Source of the DNA: Streptomyces sp. NBC_00443
GTDB taxonomy: Bacteria > Actinomycetota > Actinomycetes > Streptomycetales > Streptomycetaceae
Length of the DNA: 64,000 bases
Assembly (NCBI RefSeq): GCF_036014175.1
Contig: NZ_CP107917.1
Span: forward strand, 6,324,001-6,388,000
Reading direction: 5' to 3'
Shown in pieces: positions 39,334 through 49,432 of the stretch (positions are counted from its first letter, which is position 1; every line of letters begins with the position of its first letter). The notes under the pieces were generated by a model, which saw only the letters and a program-made list of their open reading frames with translations, was not told the DNA's origin and searched no databases. Both the position numbers and the translations under genes were made by a program.

Positions 39334-40170
39334 ATGGCGCAGGGCTTGCGTAAGTACGTCGAGGCCATCCCCGGGACGCCCCTGCCACACGGCATCCTCG
39401 GAGGCTGCGCCGACGTCCGCGACGTCGACGACGTTCACGAGCTGCTCGGGATCGAGTGGCTCGGCCTCGGCTGCTCCCCGGTCCGCGACTGGGTGGACCC
39501 GTGCCTCAACGACGAGTCACCCGGCGAGGAGTCCCCGGGCGCACCACAGGCGAAGATCTTCGACCGGCCCGACCTGGAGCACGCCGAGCCGATCAACGTC
39601 TACGCCGGGGCCGAGTGCTCCACCCTCGGGTGGACGTACGAGGAGGCCCGCGCGCACGCGGAGGCATCCCTCGCCCTCGGCGAGCAGCAGGCCGTAGAGG
39701 CCGCGTTCTGGCGCGACCGGCTCGCCACCGAGGGTCAGCCCGTCGCCGACGCCCCGGTGAACATCGCGGCCGGTCTGGCGGCCCTGGAGGGCTGTCTCGC
39801 CGAGCAGTACGGCGGGGTCGGCACGATCCACGTCCCGGCCGGCGCCGCCGCACTCCTCGGCTGCTGCAACCTCGTCCACGAGGACCCGGCAACCGGCACG
39901 CTGCGCACCCTCACCGGGAACTGCGTGGTGATCGGCGCCGGGTACTCCGCCATGAACACCGGCCCCGGCAACGTGCCGGCCGAACCGGGCACGGCGTGGC
40001 TGTACGCCACCGGCCCCCTCGTCATCCGCCGCGGCCCCGTCGAGACCATCCCCGACCGGAACGCGTCGGTGAACATCCGGACCAACGACCGCCGGGTCCT
40101 CGTCGAGCGGACCTACGTGGTCGCCACGACGTGCGTGACCTGCGCCGTACAGGTGGAGCTGTGCCCGTGA
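39334..40170 (+). CDS. Head-region structural protein, unassigned
   Basis: A 278-residue protein; ATG 39334 follows GGAGGTGCCGTGA. It contains EEARAHAEASLALGEQQAVEAAFWRDRLA (helix) and a C-terminal beta domain (HVPAGAAALLGC ... VETIPDRNASVNIRTNDRRVLVERTYVVATTC). Several Cys residues are present. The position right after capsid suggests a minor head or decoration protein. Confidence 0.65.
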   Translation: MAQGLRKYVEAIPGTPLPHGILGGCADVRDVDDVHELLGIEWLGLGCSPVRDWVDPCLNDESPGEESPGAPQAKIFDRPDLEHAEPINVYAGAECSTLGWTYEEARAHAEASLALGEQQAVEAAFWRDRLATEGQPVADAPVNIAAGLAALEGCLAEQYGGVGTIHVPAGAAALLGCCNLVHEDPATGTLRTLTGNCVVIGAGYSAMNTGPGNVPAEPGTAWLYATGPLVIRRGPVETIPDRNASVNIRTNDRRVLVERTYVVATTCVTCAVQVELCP

Positions 40171-40625
40171 GCCGAGACGAGATCCACATCGAGCCGACCC
40201 CCGAGAACCGGGTCGCCTTCGCCCGCTGGGGCACGACCCTCACCCCGAAGGCCCGCACCGTCGGGATCTCGACGTTCGCCGTCGAGCCCCGACAGTTCGT
40301 CGACGCCCCCGAGGAGATCCTGATCGGCGCCTTCGTTGACGGACACCGGTACGTGTCCCCGGCCGAGGACGAGGCGAACGGCACCCCGCCCCCGGGCGCC
40401 GAGCTGCTGGGCGTGGCGACCGAGGAGGGATTCGCTGCCGCCGGAGGGGACGACAGCGGACCGGACTTCGCCCCGCTCGACGACGCCCCGGCCGAGGACG
40501 AGGACCAGGGCGACGAGGACGACGGGCGCGAGGGGCGGCCGTACGGCTGCGACCTGTGCCCGCGCAGCTTCGACACCGAGCGCGGCCGGGACACCCACCG
40601 CCGCCAGGCGCACCGGGAGGACTGA
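40167..40625 (+). CDS. Head-region protein with C-terminal C2H2 zinc finger
   Basis: A 152-residue protein from GTG 40167 (GTGA overlap). Residues 1-60 are beta-rich, 65-120 acidic and disordered. The last 27 residues (YGCDLCPRSFDTERGRDTHRRQAH) are a textbook C2H2 finger, C-x2-C-x12-H-x4-H. Zinc fingers of this type are rare in virion-cluster proteins; the finger may bind DNA or a portal/capsid partner. Confidence 0.65.
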   Translation: MSRDEIHIEPTPENRVAFARWGTTLTPKARTVGISTFAVEPRQFVDAPEEILIGAFVDGHRYVSPAEDEANGTPPPGAELLGVATEEGFAAAGGDDSGPDFAPLDDAPAEDEDQGDEDDGREGRPYGCDLCPRSFDTERGRDTHRRQAHRED

Positions 40626-40628
40626 CGG

Positions 40629-42434
40629 ATGCCCGTTGAGCCGATCCCCTGCGACGACGGAGGGACGGGGACCCCCGGCGCCTGCAACTGCTCCCCGTCC
40701 ATCGCCACGAGCCCTCTGTGTCGCGCCGACGGCACCACGATCCTCGTCGTCGTCCGCTCCCCGTGCGTCACCTGCGGCACCCCGGCGCCAGACCCGACGG
40801 TCGTCGGCTGGATCAACCCCGGGACGGGCGCCTTCACCCCCGGGGCGCCGCCGGCCGACGCCGGACCGTGCGAGACGGCCCTCCCACCGTGTGTCGAGAC
40901 CCTGTGCCGCCAGCGCTGCGACGACACCACCGGGGACGGCGCGGCCGACACCACGTATACGGAGCTGTGGTGCCTCGCCGCGGACGGCACGGCGACGCTG
41001 CTCCTCACCTACCAGGACGACCCGTCCGTCCCCTACGCCCCTGTCTCGCCGGTCGACTGCGTCCACGGCTGCCCCGAGGGCGAGACGCTGCTCCTGTGCG
41101 ACGACTCCGGTCCGTTCCTGCGCCGCTATGTGTTCCTCAACGGCGTCGGGACGTACGAGGACGTCGCCCTTGACGGGCAGACCCCGCACCTCGTCACCGG
41201 CACCGTCGGTGCCTGCCCCAACTGCGACCCGACCCCGCCCCTCGCCCTCGTCGGCCTGTGCCTCGCCGACGGCACCCCGATCGCCGTCGTCGTCTCCCGA
41301 GCCTGCGACGGCACCACCACCCGCGACGGCTGGCTCAACCTAGTCACCGGCGCCTACAGCGCCGGCGCGCCCCCGGCCGGTGTTGGCGCCTGCACCGCCC
41401 CCGGGTCGTTCGAGCTCGCGGGCATCCTGTGCGACACCGACCCGGCCACCGGGGAAGTCCTCGGCCTGGCCCTGGTCCAGTACGTCTACAACCCGGACGG
41501 CTCCCTCGCAGGCGTCGACCTCGTCAACCCCGCCGACGGCACCCCGTACCTGCTGCAAGGGGAGCTGCGCACCTGCCCGGCCGGACAGGCGCAGCCGGAC
41601 AACGACCTCGTCGTCCTGTGCAACGCCGACCCCGACGGCACCGTCACCCGGTTCGTCCGCGACTACCGGCGCGACGAGAATACGCTGATCACCGGGCACA
41701 CGGACTACCTCCTCGACGGCACCCCGTACGACCCGCCCGGCACGGTCGGCCAGTGCCCGGCCGAGATCGTGGACCCGGTCCCCGTCGTCCCGCAGGTGTT
41801 CCACGGCGAGGTGATCCTCTGCGACGACCTCGGCACGTTCGTCCGCAAGTACGTCCAGGACGCGGCCGGCGCGATCACCGACGTCGTGGACTTCACCCTC
41901 GACGGCGCCACCTACTTCCCGACCGGCACCCCGCGCCTGTGCCAGGCGGAGCCCGACTGCCCGGCGCAATCCGTGCTGGAGCAGTGCCGGTGCGACGACG
42001 CCGACGGGGACGGCGCGGCCGACACGGACTATGTCGAACTGCTGGCGGTCGACTGCGCCGGCGCGGTCACCAGCCTGGGCACGTACCTCCCCGACTACTC
42101 CGCCCCGTACGCGCCGGTCGCCCCGATCGACTGCGACGCCGGCGCGGACCTCGGCGCGCCCCCGGTGTTCGGCGTCCAGGCCGGGCGCGTGGTCCTCGAC
42201 CCGGGCGAGTCGTGGGACGGGGCCACCGTGCCGACGCTCCAGACGGTCACCGCCGCGGCGTCCGGAGGCACCGGCACGATCACCACGGCCGACGGCACCA
42301 GCACCCTCCTCGACGGCGAACGCGCCGCCTGGTCGGTCGCCCGAGACACCCACGCCCGACTGACCGGGCCCCTCACCATCACCGCCACCGACGGCACCGT
42401 GTCCGTCACCTACACCCGAGAGGTCCAGCTGTAA
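40629..42434 (+). CDS. Cys-rich modular repeat protein (601 aa)
   Basis: ATG 40629 follows GGAGGACTGACGG. Built from Cys-rich modules that recur in genes 42434 and 49401: VGLCLADGTPIAV...GWLNLVTGAYSAGAPPAG, DGTVTRFVRDYRRDE...GHTDYLLDGTPY, FLRRYVFLNGVG, and YTELW...YAPVSPVDC. The C-terminal 90 residues are a separate beta domain (WDGATVPTLQTVTAAASGGTG). Probably a virion surface protein; disulfides are likely if exposed. No known family. Confidence 0.65.
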   Translation: MPVEPIPCDDGGTGTPGACNCSPSIATSPLCRADGTTILVVVRSPCVTCGTPAPDPTVVGWINPGTGAFTPGAPPADAGPCETALPPCVETLCRQRCDDTTGDGAADTTYTELWCLAADGTATLLLTYQDDPSVPYAPVSPVDCVHGCPEGETLLLCDDSGPFLRRYVFLNGVGTYEDVALDGQTPHLVTGTVGACPNCDPTPPLALVGLCLADGTPIAVVVSRACDGTTTRDGWLNLVTGAYSAGAPPAGVGACTAPGSFELAGILCDTDPATGEVLGLALVQYVYNPDGSLAGVDLVNPADGTPYLLQGELRTCPAGQAQPDNDLVVLCNADPDGTVTRFVRDYRRDENTLITGHTDYLLDGTPYDPPGTVGQCPAEIVDPVPVVPQVFHGEVILCDDLGTFVRKYVQDAAGAITDVVDFTLDGATYFPTGTPRLCQAEPDCPAQSVLEQCRCDDADGDGAADTDYVELLAVDCAGAVTSLGTYLPDYSAPYAPVAPIDCDAGADLGAPPVFGVQAGRVVLDPGESWDGATVPTLQTVTAAASGGTGTITTADGTSTLLDGERAAWSVARDTHARLTGPLTITATDGTVSVTYTREVQL

Positions 42435-45400
42435 TGAGCGGATGCTGCGGGCCGAGCCCGGTCATCACCAGCCTTCCCCCGGTGCCCCGTGTGGACGTCG
42501 AGGGCAGCCTCATGTGCGACGTCCTCGCGGACGGCACGGTCGTCGGTCAGGCCCTCGTCGAGGCCGTCTACGACACGAGCAGCGGGACCCGCATCGGGAC
42601 CCGCCCCGTCGACCCCGTAACAGGAGCCGACTACCTCGTACAGGGCACCTTGCAGCCCTGCCCGGCACCCGAGCAGTGCAGTTGCGAGACGGTCCTCCTG
42701 TGCGCCTTCGCGCCCGTTGAGCAGCCGACTTCGGACGCCACGGTCACCGTGACCGCGAGCACGCCCGGCGTGGGTGCCCCGGGCTCGGTCATGGGAGCGC
42801 CGTTCAACGCGCCGCTGACGGACTCACAGGCCGTATGGGACGGCTCCAGCGCCGTCCTCGCGGCGGGCCCGGACGACCGGCACACCTACATCGTCGGCGC
42901 GGTCGACCTGGCGCCGGACTGCGGCGGCCTCGACCCGGCCGGCAGCACCGTCCTGAACCTGGGCGTGCGGATCCACAACGACGGCACCGGGGCGGGCTGC
43001 GGTCTGTGGGGCCGCTTCACCGTCTGGGCGAACGGTGTCGATGTGGTCGGCGCCCCCGCCTCAGGTCTCGGCGTGCTGAGCAGCGGGACCGGCATCGCCC
43101 CCGGCGCCACCGTCAACCCGACGCGCACCGCCACTGTCTCGAACGCCGACCTCCTCGCCGGAAACGTCTACGTCGAGCTCAACGTCCAGGTCGGCGCGGA
43201 CAGCACCTTTGACGGCACCGGGTGCACCCCGAACGACTCGGGTGTCGGCCAGGCGTACACCGTCGACCAGTTCACCATCACCGCCGAGCCCGTCGCGGTC
43301 ACCGGCTGCCTCGTCCCCGACGGGGAGCCCACGCCCTTCCTGCGGCACATCTGCCGCACCTGCACCGGCATCGCCACCGTCACGGACACGACCCTCGACG
43401 GCGTCACCGAGTACGACACGGCCGGCGCCGTCGTCGCAGTCTGCGGCCCCACCAGCCAGACGGCGAGCGGCCGCCAGGTCATCGAGCGGTGCGGCTGCGA
43501 CCAGACGGCGAGTGGCATCGTCCGGTACGTCGAGCTGTGGTCGGTCGACACCAGCGTCCCGGACGACGAGCCGCTCCTCCTCGGCACCTGGCTTGACGGG
43601 GACTTCACACAGCCCTACGAGCCCGTCAGCCCCGTCGACTGCCCGGCCGCCGGGCCCGAGGAGGTCGCCGCGCCGATCGTCCTCGGCCACATCTGCTACG
43701 ACGACGGCACCGGCACCGTGCGCACCGCCGCGGTCGTGCGCTGCGCTGGATGCGACGACACGACCGTCCGGTACGTCGACGTCGAAACCGGTGCGGAGGT
43801 AGCCGCGCCTGCGGTCGTGCCGTGCCCCGGCGCGGCAGGCGACCCGGCCCAGGTCTGCTACACCGCCCCGTCCACGCCGCCCGTCACCTGTGGCACGGTG
43901 ACGGTGACAGACCTGACGAGCGGAGCCATCACGGCCGCCGCGGCAGTGGCCAACCCGCAGGGCTGGCCCATCTCCGCTGGCGGCCTGGCGTCCACCTGGG
44001 ACGGGGACACCAGCGCGGCCGGCGGCCCGACGACCGGCTTCGGCGTCATCAACTGCAACGACTTCGAGGGCGACACCGGCGTAGTCATCGACTACACGAT
44101 CACGCCTCCCGCGAGCAACGTCACCGGGGTCAACCTGTGGAACGCGTTCGGTGCGGCCATCGGTGACCGTGACGGGATCGGCTCCGCGACCCTGACGCTC
44201 CTCGACGCGGACGGGAACACGCTGTTCACCGGGCCGTTGAACGCGTGCAGCCCGACAGCGGGCGACTACGCCACGCCGTGCCTGACGGACCTCGGCGGCC
44301 CGGTCGACGGCGTGGCCACGATGCGCCTGTCCAACCTGGCGAAGGTCCCCCAGGCCGAGACCCCGAACCCGGACATCGGATGGCGTGAGATCGGGCTGGT
44401 CACCACCGGCTATGAGGCCCTGCTGACGCTGGACTGCGGCGGCCAGGAGGTCACCGCCACGGTCGAGGGCGCGGCAGCCGGGCTCACCTACGCGGGCGGG
44501 CAGCTCACGCAGACCGGCGGCCCGCACACCCTCACCTGGCACGTCCCGGCCGGATTCGCTGGGACGATCGTCACGGACACGCCGGGCGCGTTCGACCGGC
44601 TCGACTTCACGGACGGCACGGTCGTCACCGTGTCCGGCGACGGCACGGTGAGCTTCGCCGTCCAGGTGGGCCCTGCGGCCACCGGAGACGGCACGCAGGT
44701 CGGGTTCGTCACACTGGACCCGGTGACCGGGCTGCCGACAGTCCGCGACGCGAACACCGGGCAGGTCGTGCCTGGCGCGGTGATCGTCCCGTGCCCGGGT
44801 AACGCGGACTGCGCGTCCCCGACCACCCCCGTCACCTCCGTTGGCCTGTGCCTGGCGGACGGGACGCCGATCGCCGTCACGATCACCCGCGACTGCACGG
44901 GCGCCACCGTGTCCGAGGGGTGGCTGAACCTCAGCACAGGGGCGTGGTCGGCCGGCGCGGTTCCGGCCGGGACCGTCGCATGCGGCGACTCCCGGTCGAT
45001 CCAGGTCAGCGGAACGTTCTGCGCCGTGGACGACGCCACCGAGGACGTCGTCGCCCTGGTCCTCGTCGAGTACACCTACGACGACACCGGGGCGATCTCC
45101 GCGGTGCGCCTGGTCGACGCCACCACGGGCGCCACCTACGTCCCGCCCGCCGGGGTCACCGTCACCGTCTGCCCGACCGGGACGGCGCAGCCCGAGCAGG
45201 ACGCCGTCATCCTGTGCCACACCGCCGCGGACGGCACGACCGTCACCCAGTTCGCACGCGACTACCGCCGCGACGAGACCGGCACGATCACCGGCCACTC
45301 GGACTACCTCCTCGACGGCACCCCCTACACCCCGGACCCGACCGGCACGGTGGGCGTCTGCCAGCCGGGCAGCTGCACCGACTGCGAGACGCTGGTGCTG

Positions 45401-48349
45401 TGCGACGTGCCCACCGCGGCGCCCGTGCGGATCACCGGGACGGCCGCCTCGGGCACCCTGTCCAACGGCGTGAGCTGGACGTCCACGAGCCCCAGTAACG
45501 CCACGTACGCGCCGCAGAGGAACAACGCGGATGGCTCCTGGTGGGGCATGCCCTCCTTCCCCCTCGCCACGACCACGCCGACGAAGTGGACGTTCTCCCG
45601 GCCGTCGTTCGTGGAGTTCTCCGTCTACATCGCCTACAACTCGACGGCCCCGGCGCTGAACCATGCGCAGCTCCCCGCCGGCCTCGAACCGGTGTCGCTG
45701 CCGACCGGGTACGCCTACGACCCGGCAAGCGGCGTGCTCACCCGCACGTCCGACGGCAACCCGCCCGACCCGTGCTCGTACACGACGGACCCGCAGGTGA
45801 TCGGCAGCGCCCGCTTCCGCACCACCAGCGCCGTCACCACCTTCACCACGGCCCCGGCCCCGAACAGCCGTATCGCCCGGTGTGGGATCTTCTTCACCTA
45901 CTGGGCGGGCGCCGTCTCCGTCGTGCCCGGCGGCCCGTTCCTGCGGCACATCTGCCGCTCCTGCGACGGCACGCCCACCGTGACGAACACCCTCCTCGAC
46001 GGTGTCACCCCCTACCTCCCGGCCGGGACCGTCGACCAGTGCCACCCCGGCCAGGCGCAGCCCGACCCGGCGCCCGAGCAGGACGCGGTACTCCTGTGCC
46101 ACACCGCGACGGACGGCACGGTCACGGAGATCGTCCGCGACTATCAGCGGGACGAGACCGGCGCCATCGTCGGCCACGCGGACTACACCCTCGACGGCGC
46201 CACGTTCGACACGAGCAGCGGCACCGTGGGCCAGTGCCGCCCCGTGGACTGCACGAGCACGCCTCTGTGTGTACGCCCCTCCGGTGTCGTGGAGTTCATC
46301 AGCAACGCCGAGAACCGCACGACCGGCGCCGTGGATTCCGTGTGGAAGTGGTCGTCCATGAGCCTCGCCGGCCCCTGGTACGACATGTACCAGGTCGGCA
46401 TCTTCCCCGGCTGGACCGTGACGGACGCGGGCACGCCGGGCGGTACGGCGCACTGGGTGGCCCTGCACCCCAACAGCACGGTCACCAGCACCGGCCTGGA
46501 CGGCGAGGGGCCGACCCTGACCTCGGCCAACCCGGAGTGGTACGCGCGGGCCTCGTTCGAGCTGCCGTCGTTCGCGGACCCGGCCACCATCCAGGTCGCC
46601 TCCACCGTCCTCAACGCGGACCAGCTCGCGGTGGAGTGGCGGCTCAACGCCGGCCCCTGGCAGGCCGTCGGCCGCAACCACCAGCCGCCGGCCTACACCT
46701 TCGGCCCGGCCGCCGTGCCGGGTGCGCAGGCGGGCACGAACACGATCTACGTCCACGGACGAGAGACGGTCTTCGGTAGCGGCGCCGCCGGCGTGATGAT
46801 GCACCTCATCGTCACGTACGACGTCGACCCGAGCGCCTACGAGCAGTGGCTCCGTACCACCTGCTCGGACGGCTCGATCAGCTACCTCGACGGGGACGGC
46901 AACCCCCAGACAGGCATCCCGGCGGACTACACCATCGTTCCGTGCCCCGGCGGCACGGGCGGTGACGGGTTCGACGTCGAGACCTGGCCCCTGTGCATCC
47001 TCGACAGCACCGGGACGGTCGTGCAGCAGGTCCGGGCGGAGCAGGTCTACGACACGGCGGGAGTTGCGACCGGGGCGCCGCGCCTGGTCGACGCCGTCAC
47101 CGGAGACCCGGCGACCGTCCCGGCCGGGGGCAGCGTCACCGTCTGCCCCGGCGGCGGTGGGGACTCGTGCATCCACTGCGAGACCGTCATCCTTGCGGAC
47201 TCCGCCCCGCTGGAGCTGGAGTTCACCAGCACCGCGGTAGACGCCACCCCGTACACCGGAGGCGCGCCGAACGCGGCGGTCGACCTCGCGACGTCTCAGC
47301 AGGCATGGGACCGCATCGACACCGACTTCAATCCCGTCGCCCCGGCGGCCAACGGACAGAGGGTGTTCGCCGCGGCCCGGATCGGCTTCGACGGCTGCCC
47401 GCCGTGCGGCGCGGACGGACAGGTCAACGTCCAGGTCTGCGCGGACTGGCACAACAACGGCCCGACCGACGCCCCGGGCGGCACGGCACGGTTCAAGGTC
47501 TTCAACGGCACGACCGAGATCCACAGCCAGGCATACCCGAACCCCATCGTGACGGGCGGCGCAGCGGTGTTCTGCACGCTCGCCACGGTGTCCCTCCAGG
47601 ACGTCATCGACGGCAAGATCACGGCCACGGTCGACCTGGAGACCGTCGACGCGGCCGGCGCACAGCGGTCGTGGGAGGTGCGGCAGCTCCGGACGATCGT
47701 CACCTCCCAGATCACCGGCTGCGGTCAGCAGTTCGCCCGCACCACCTGCCGGGACTGTGAGGGGAACGTCGTCAGCGTCACGCAGACGACTTTGACCGAC
47801 GGCGAGACGTACGAGCCGGTCGGCGACGTGTCCGAGCCGCTGCCGCCCAACCCGTGCGTAGGCGGCGGCACCACGGCGAGCGGCCGGCAGCTCGTGGAGC
47901 GCTGCGGCTGCTCCGATGAGGACGGCGACGGCATCGCCGAGACCCGTTACGTCGAGCTGTGGTCGGTCGACCCCGAGGGCGTCGGTACGCCGCTCCTCGT
48001 CGGCACCTACGTGGACGGCGACTTCGACCAGCCATTGACCCCGGCCGCGCCGATGGACTGCCCGGACGACGACGGAGCCACGGCGGCGCCGGTCCTCACC
48101 GGCCTCGTCCGCGTGACCGACACCAACCCGCGGAACCTGTCGGCGGACTTCCCCGGCCTCCAGTCGGTGACACTCACCGTCATCGCGGGCAACGTCGCCG
48201 TGGCCGCCTCCTCGTTCGGGGCCACGATCCCGGCCGGGACGTCCCTCACCTGGTCCGCCCTCGACGGCGAGGCCGGCCCCCTCGGAGGCTGGTCGGCCAC
48301 CGGGCAGGCGGGGGCGGACTACCTCCTCGCCTGGACCTACACCGCCTGA
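42434..48349 (+). CDS. Giant Cys-rich modular repeat protein (1971 aa)
   Basis: Start is ATG 42434, overlapping the previous TAA; the frame is open further upstream but only as a shadow of gene 40629. It is a mosaic of repeat modules: FLRHICR.C (43333, 45925), SGRQVIERCGC..YVELWSVD..PLLLGTWLDGDF (43455, 47877), VGLCLADGTPIAV (44842) and QDAVILCHTA..DYRRDE (45192, 46074). Between them lie about 120-residue beta-sandwich-like domains. Cys pairs recur throughout. Likely a long virion fibre or adhesin; no catalytic motif is seen. Confidence 0.65.
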   Translation: MSGCCGPSPVITSLPPVPRVDVEGSLMCDVLADGTVVGQALVEAVYDTSSGTRIGTRPVDPVTGADYLVQGTLQPCPAPEQCSCETVLLCAFAPVEQPTSDATVTVTASTPGVGAPGSVMGAPFNAPLTDSQAVWDGSSAVLAAGPDDRHTYIVGAVDLAPDCGGLDPAGSTVLNLGVRIHNDGTGAGCGLWGRFTVWANGVDVVGAPASGLGVLSSGTGIAPGATVNPTRTATVSNADLLAGNVYVELNVQVGADSTFDGTGCTPNDSGVGQAYTVDQFTITAEPVAVTGCLVPDGEPTPFLRHICRTCTGIATVTDTTLDGVTEYDTAGAVVAVCGPTSQTASGRQVIERCGCDQTASGIVRYVELWSVDTSVPDDEPLLLGTWLDGDFTQPYEPVSPVDCPAAGPEEVAAPIVLGHICYDDGTGTVRTAAVVRCAGCDDTTVRYVDVETGAEVAAPAVVPCPGAAGDPAQVCYTAPSTPPVTCGTVTVTDLTSGAITAAAAVANPQGWPISAGGLASTWDGDTSAAGGPTTGFGVINCNDFEGDTGVVIDYTITPPASNVTGVNLWNAFGAAIGDRDGIGSATLTLLDADGNTLFTGPLNACSPTAGDYATPCLTDLGGPVDGVATMRLSNLAKVPQAETPNPDIGWREIGLVTTGYEALLTLDCGGQEVTATVEGAAAGLTYAGGQLTQTGGPHTLTWHVPAGFAGTIVTDTPGAFDRLDFTDGTVVTVSGDGTVSFAVQVGPAATGDGTQVGFVTLDPVTGLPTVRDANTGQVVPGAVIVPCPGNADCASPTTPVTSVGLCLADGTPIAVTITRDCTGATVSEGWLNLSTGAWSAGAVPAGTVACGDSRSIQVSGTFCAVDDATEDVVALVLVEYTYDDTGAISAVRLVDATTGATYVPPAGVTVTVCPTGTAQPEQDAVILCHTAADGTTVTQFARDYRRDETGTITGHSDYLLDGTPYTPDPTGTVGVCQPGSCTDCETLVLCDVPTAAPVRITGTAASGTLSNGVSWTSTSPSNATYAPQRNNADGSWWGMPSFPLATTTPTKWTFSRPSFVEFSVYIAYNSTAPALNHAQLPAGLEPVSLPTGYAYDPASGVLTRTSDGNPPDPCSYTTDPQVIGSARFRTTSAVTTFTTAPAPNSRIARCGIFFTYWAGAVSVVPGGPFLRHICRSCDGTPTVTNTLLDGVTPYLPAGTVDQCHPGQAQPDPAPEQDAVLLCHTATDGTVTEIVRDYQRDETGAIVGHADYTLDGATFDTSSGTVGQCRPVDCTSTPLCVRPSGVVEFISNAENRTTGAVDSVWKWSSMSLAGPWYDMYQVGIFPGWTVTDAGTPGGTAHWVALHPNSTVTSTGLDGEGPTLTSANPEWYARASFELPSFADPATIQVASTVLNADQLAVEWRLNAGPWQAVGRNHQPPAYTFGPAAVPGAQAGTNTIYVHGRETVFGSGAAGVMMHLIVTYDVDPSAYEQWLRTTCSDGSISYLDGDGNPQTGIPADYTIVPCPGGTGGDGFDVETWPLCILDSTGTVVQQVRAEQVYDTAGVATGAPRLVDAVTGDPATVPAGGSVTVCPGGGGDSCIHCETVILADSAPLELEFTSTAVDATPYTGGAPNAAVDLATSQQAWDRIDTDFNPVAPAANGQRVFAAARIGFDGCPPCGADGQVNVQVCADWHNNGPTDAPGGTARFKVFNGTTEIHSQAYPNPIVTGGAAVFCTLATVSLQDVIDGKITATVDLETVDAAGAQRSWEVRQLRTIVTSQITGCGQQFARTTCRDCEGNVVSVTQTTLTDGETYEPVGDVSEPLPPNPCVGGGTTASGRQLVERCGCSDEDGDGIAETRYVELWSVDPEGVGTPLLVGTYVDGDFDQPLTPAAPMDCPDDDGATAAPVLTGLVRVTDTNPRNLSADFPGLQSVTLTVIAGNVAVAASSFGATIPAGTSLTWSALDGEAGPLGGWSATGQAGADYLLAWTYTA

Positions 48350-48361
48350 CCCAATCCACCC

Positions 48362-48387
48362 GGCGGGCCCCACGCCAGGGGCCCGCC
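48362..48387 (+). terminator. 10-bp perfect hairpin
   Basis: GGCGGGCCCC (48362-48371) pairs exactly with 48378-48387 after the giant gene. Confidence 0.6.
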
Positions 48388-48409
48388 ACCCTGAGCAAGG
48401 AGGTATCCA

Positions 48410-49174
48410 GTGGCCGGGAAGATGTGGTGCTGCGGAGGCGGCTCCAGTAGCGGCGGAGGAAGCGGCGGCCTGGCCGCGGTCGCCACGACCGACACGCCGA
48501 CGGTCGACCTGTCCGGGGACGGCACGGTCAGTGCGCCGATCTCGGCGGCCGTCATCGTCGCTCCGGAGCCGAACGGCGTGGAGGCGGCGGCGGGCGGCCT
48601 CCTCGTCGCGCCCTCGGCCGACACGGGCAACACGCTCAGCGTCGGCTCGGACGGGCGTCTGTTCGTTCCGGCCGGTGGTGCGCCGCTCACCGTCGAGGAC
48701 AGCTCAACGGTTGACCTCACGATCACCCCATCCGGTGCCCTGCGCGCCGACGTGATCCCTGGCTCGGTGACCATCCCTACCGTCTATGCCAGCACCGTCG
48801 AGTACCGCAGCACCGCTCCTCCGGCGACGTACAGCGGGGTGACGATCCCGGAAGCTGGCGTGTGGGCGGTGCAGATCGACACCTATTGGTCTGCCACGCA
48901 CACGGGCGGCGGGGTTTACACCTACACGAACGACCTGCGGATCGGTCATGTCCGCGGCGGCGCGCTTATCGCGCAGTACAACGACGTGTGGGGGCCCACC
49001 CTCGTCAGCGCGTCCAAGAACGCGGGTCAGGCGGACCGGGGCACAACCTCTCAGTCGTACGTGGGGCCGTTCCTCGCGGGAGACCAGATCGCCCTTTACA
49101 ACGTGCACTCCAACGCAACCGACGCCACGTTCACCTTCACCCCCCGCGTCACAATGTTCAAGGTCAGCGACTAG
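48410..49174 (+). CDS. Fibre-like protein with C1q/TNF-like C-terminal domain
   Basis: A 254-residue protein; GTG 48410 follows GGAGGTATCCA. After MAGKMWCCGGGSSS and a Gly/Ser linker come DTPTVDLSGDGT and VSADAGN-type repeats (PSADTGNTLSVGSDGRLFVPAGG) also seen in 50262 and 51923. The last 130 residues (YSGVTIPEAGVWAVQIDTYW ... NVHSNATDATFTFTPRVTMFKV) resemble a trimeric jelly-roll head of the C1q/TNF type. Probable receptor- or polysaccharide-binding fibre. Confidence 0.65.
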   Translation: MAGKMWCCGGGSSSGGGSGGLAAVATTDTPTVDLSGDGTVSAPISAAVIVAPEPNGVEAAAGGLLVAPSADTGNTLSVGSDGRLFVPAGGAPLTVEDSSTVDLTITPSGALRADVIPGSVTIPTVYASTVEYRSTAPPATYSGVTIPEAGVWAVQIDTYWSATHTGGGVYTYTNDLRIGHVRGGALIAQYNDVWGPTLVSASKNAGQADRGTTSQSYVGPFLAGDQIALYNVHSNATDATFTFTPRVTMFKVSD

Positions 49175-49183
49175 GAGATCCCC

Positions 49184-49432
49184 ATGACTGCCCGCTACTT
49201 CAAGAACCGGGACGGGGTTGTCTCCGTCTACGTTGCCCTCGCCGACACGGGTGCGGAGGTGTTGGCGGACGCCGGTCTCACCGAGATCACCGCCGAGGAA
49301 TACCAGGCGGAACAGGGGAAGCAGGACGAGGCCCGTACCGCCCTCCTTCAGCCCGCCGCAGCCACCGACAGCACGGAGACGACGAAGGAGGCGGTCCCGA
49401 GTGGCGGGCACAAGCGGCAGCGTCGCCGGTAG
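49184..49432 (+). CDS. Small fibre-partner protein (paralogue 1)
   Basis: An 82-residue protein; ATG 49184 follows AGGAGATCCCC. It has YFKNRDGVVSVYVAL and ITAEEYQAEQ, matching the other small genes 51603 and 53941 that follow fibre genes. The basic KRQRRR tail is unique. It may act in fibre assembly, like Tfa-type chaperones, by position. Confidence 0.6.
   Translation: MTARYFKNRDGVVSVYVALADTGAEVLADAGLTEITAEEYQAEQGKQDEARTALLQPAAATDSTETTKEAVPSGGHKRQRRR

Noticed and set aside
41258..42433. Long open frame continuing gene 42434 upstream for about 390 codons
   Set aside because: It is a +2-frame shadow of gene 40629 (Arg/Pro-rich translation); ATG 42434 overlapping the previous stop is a natural start.
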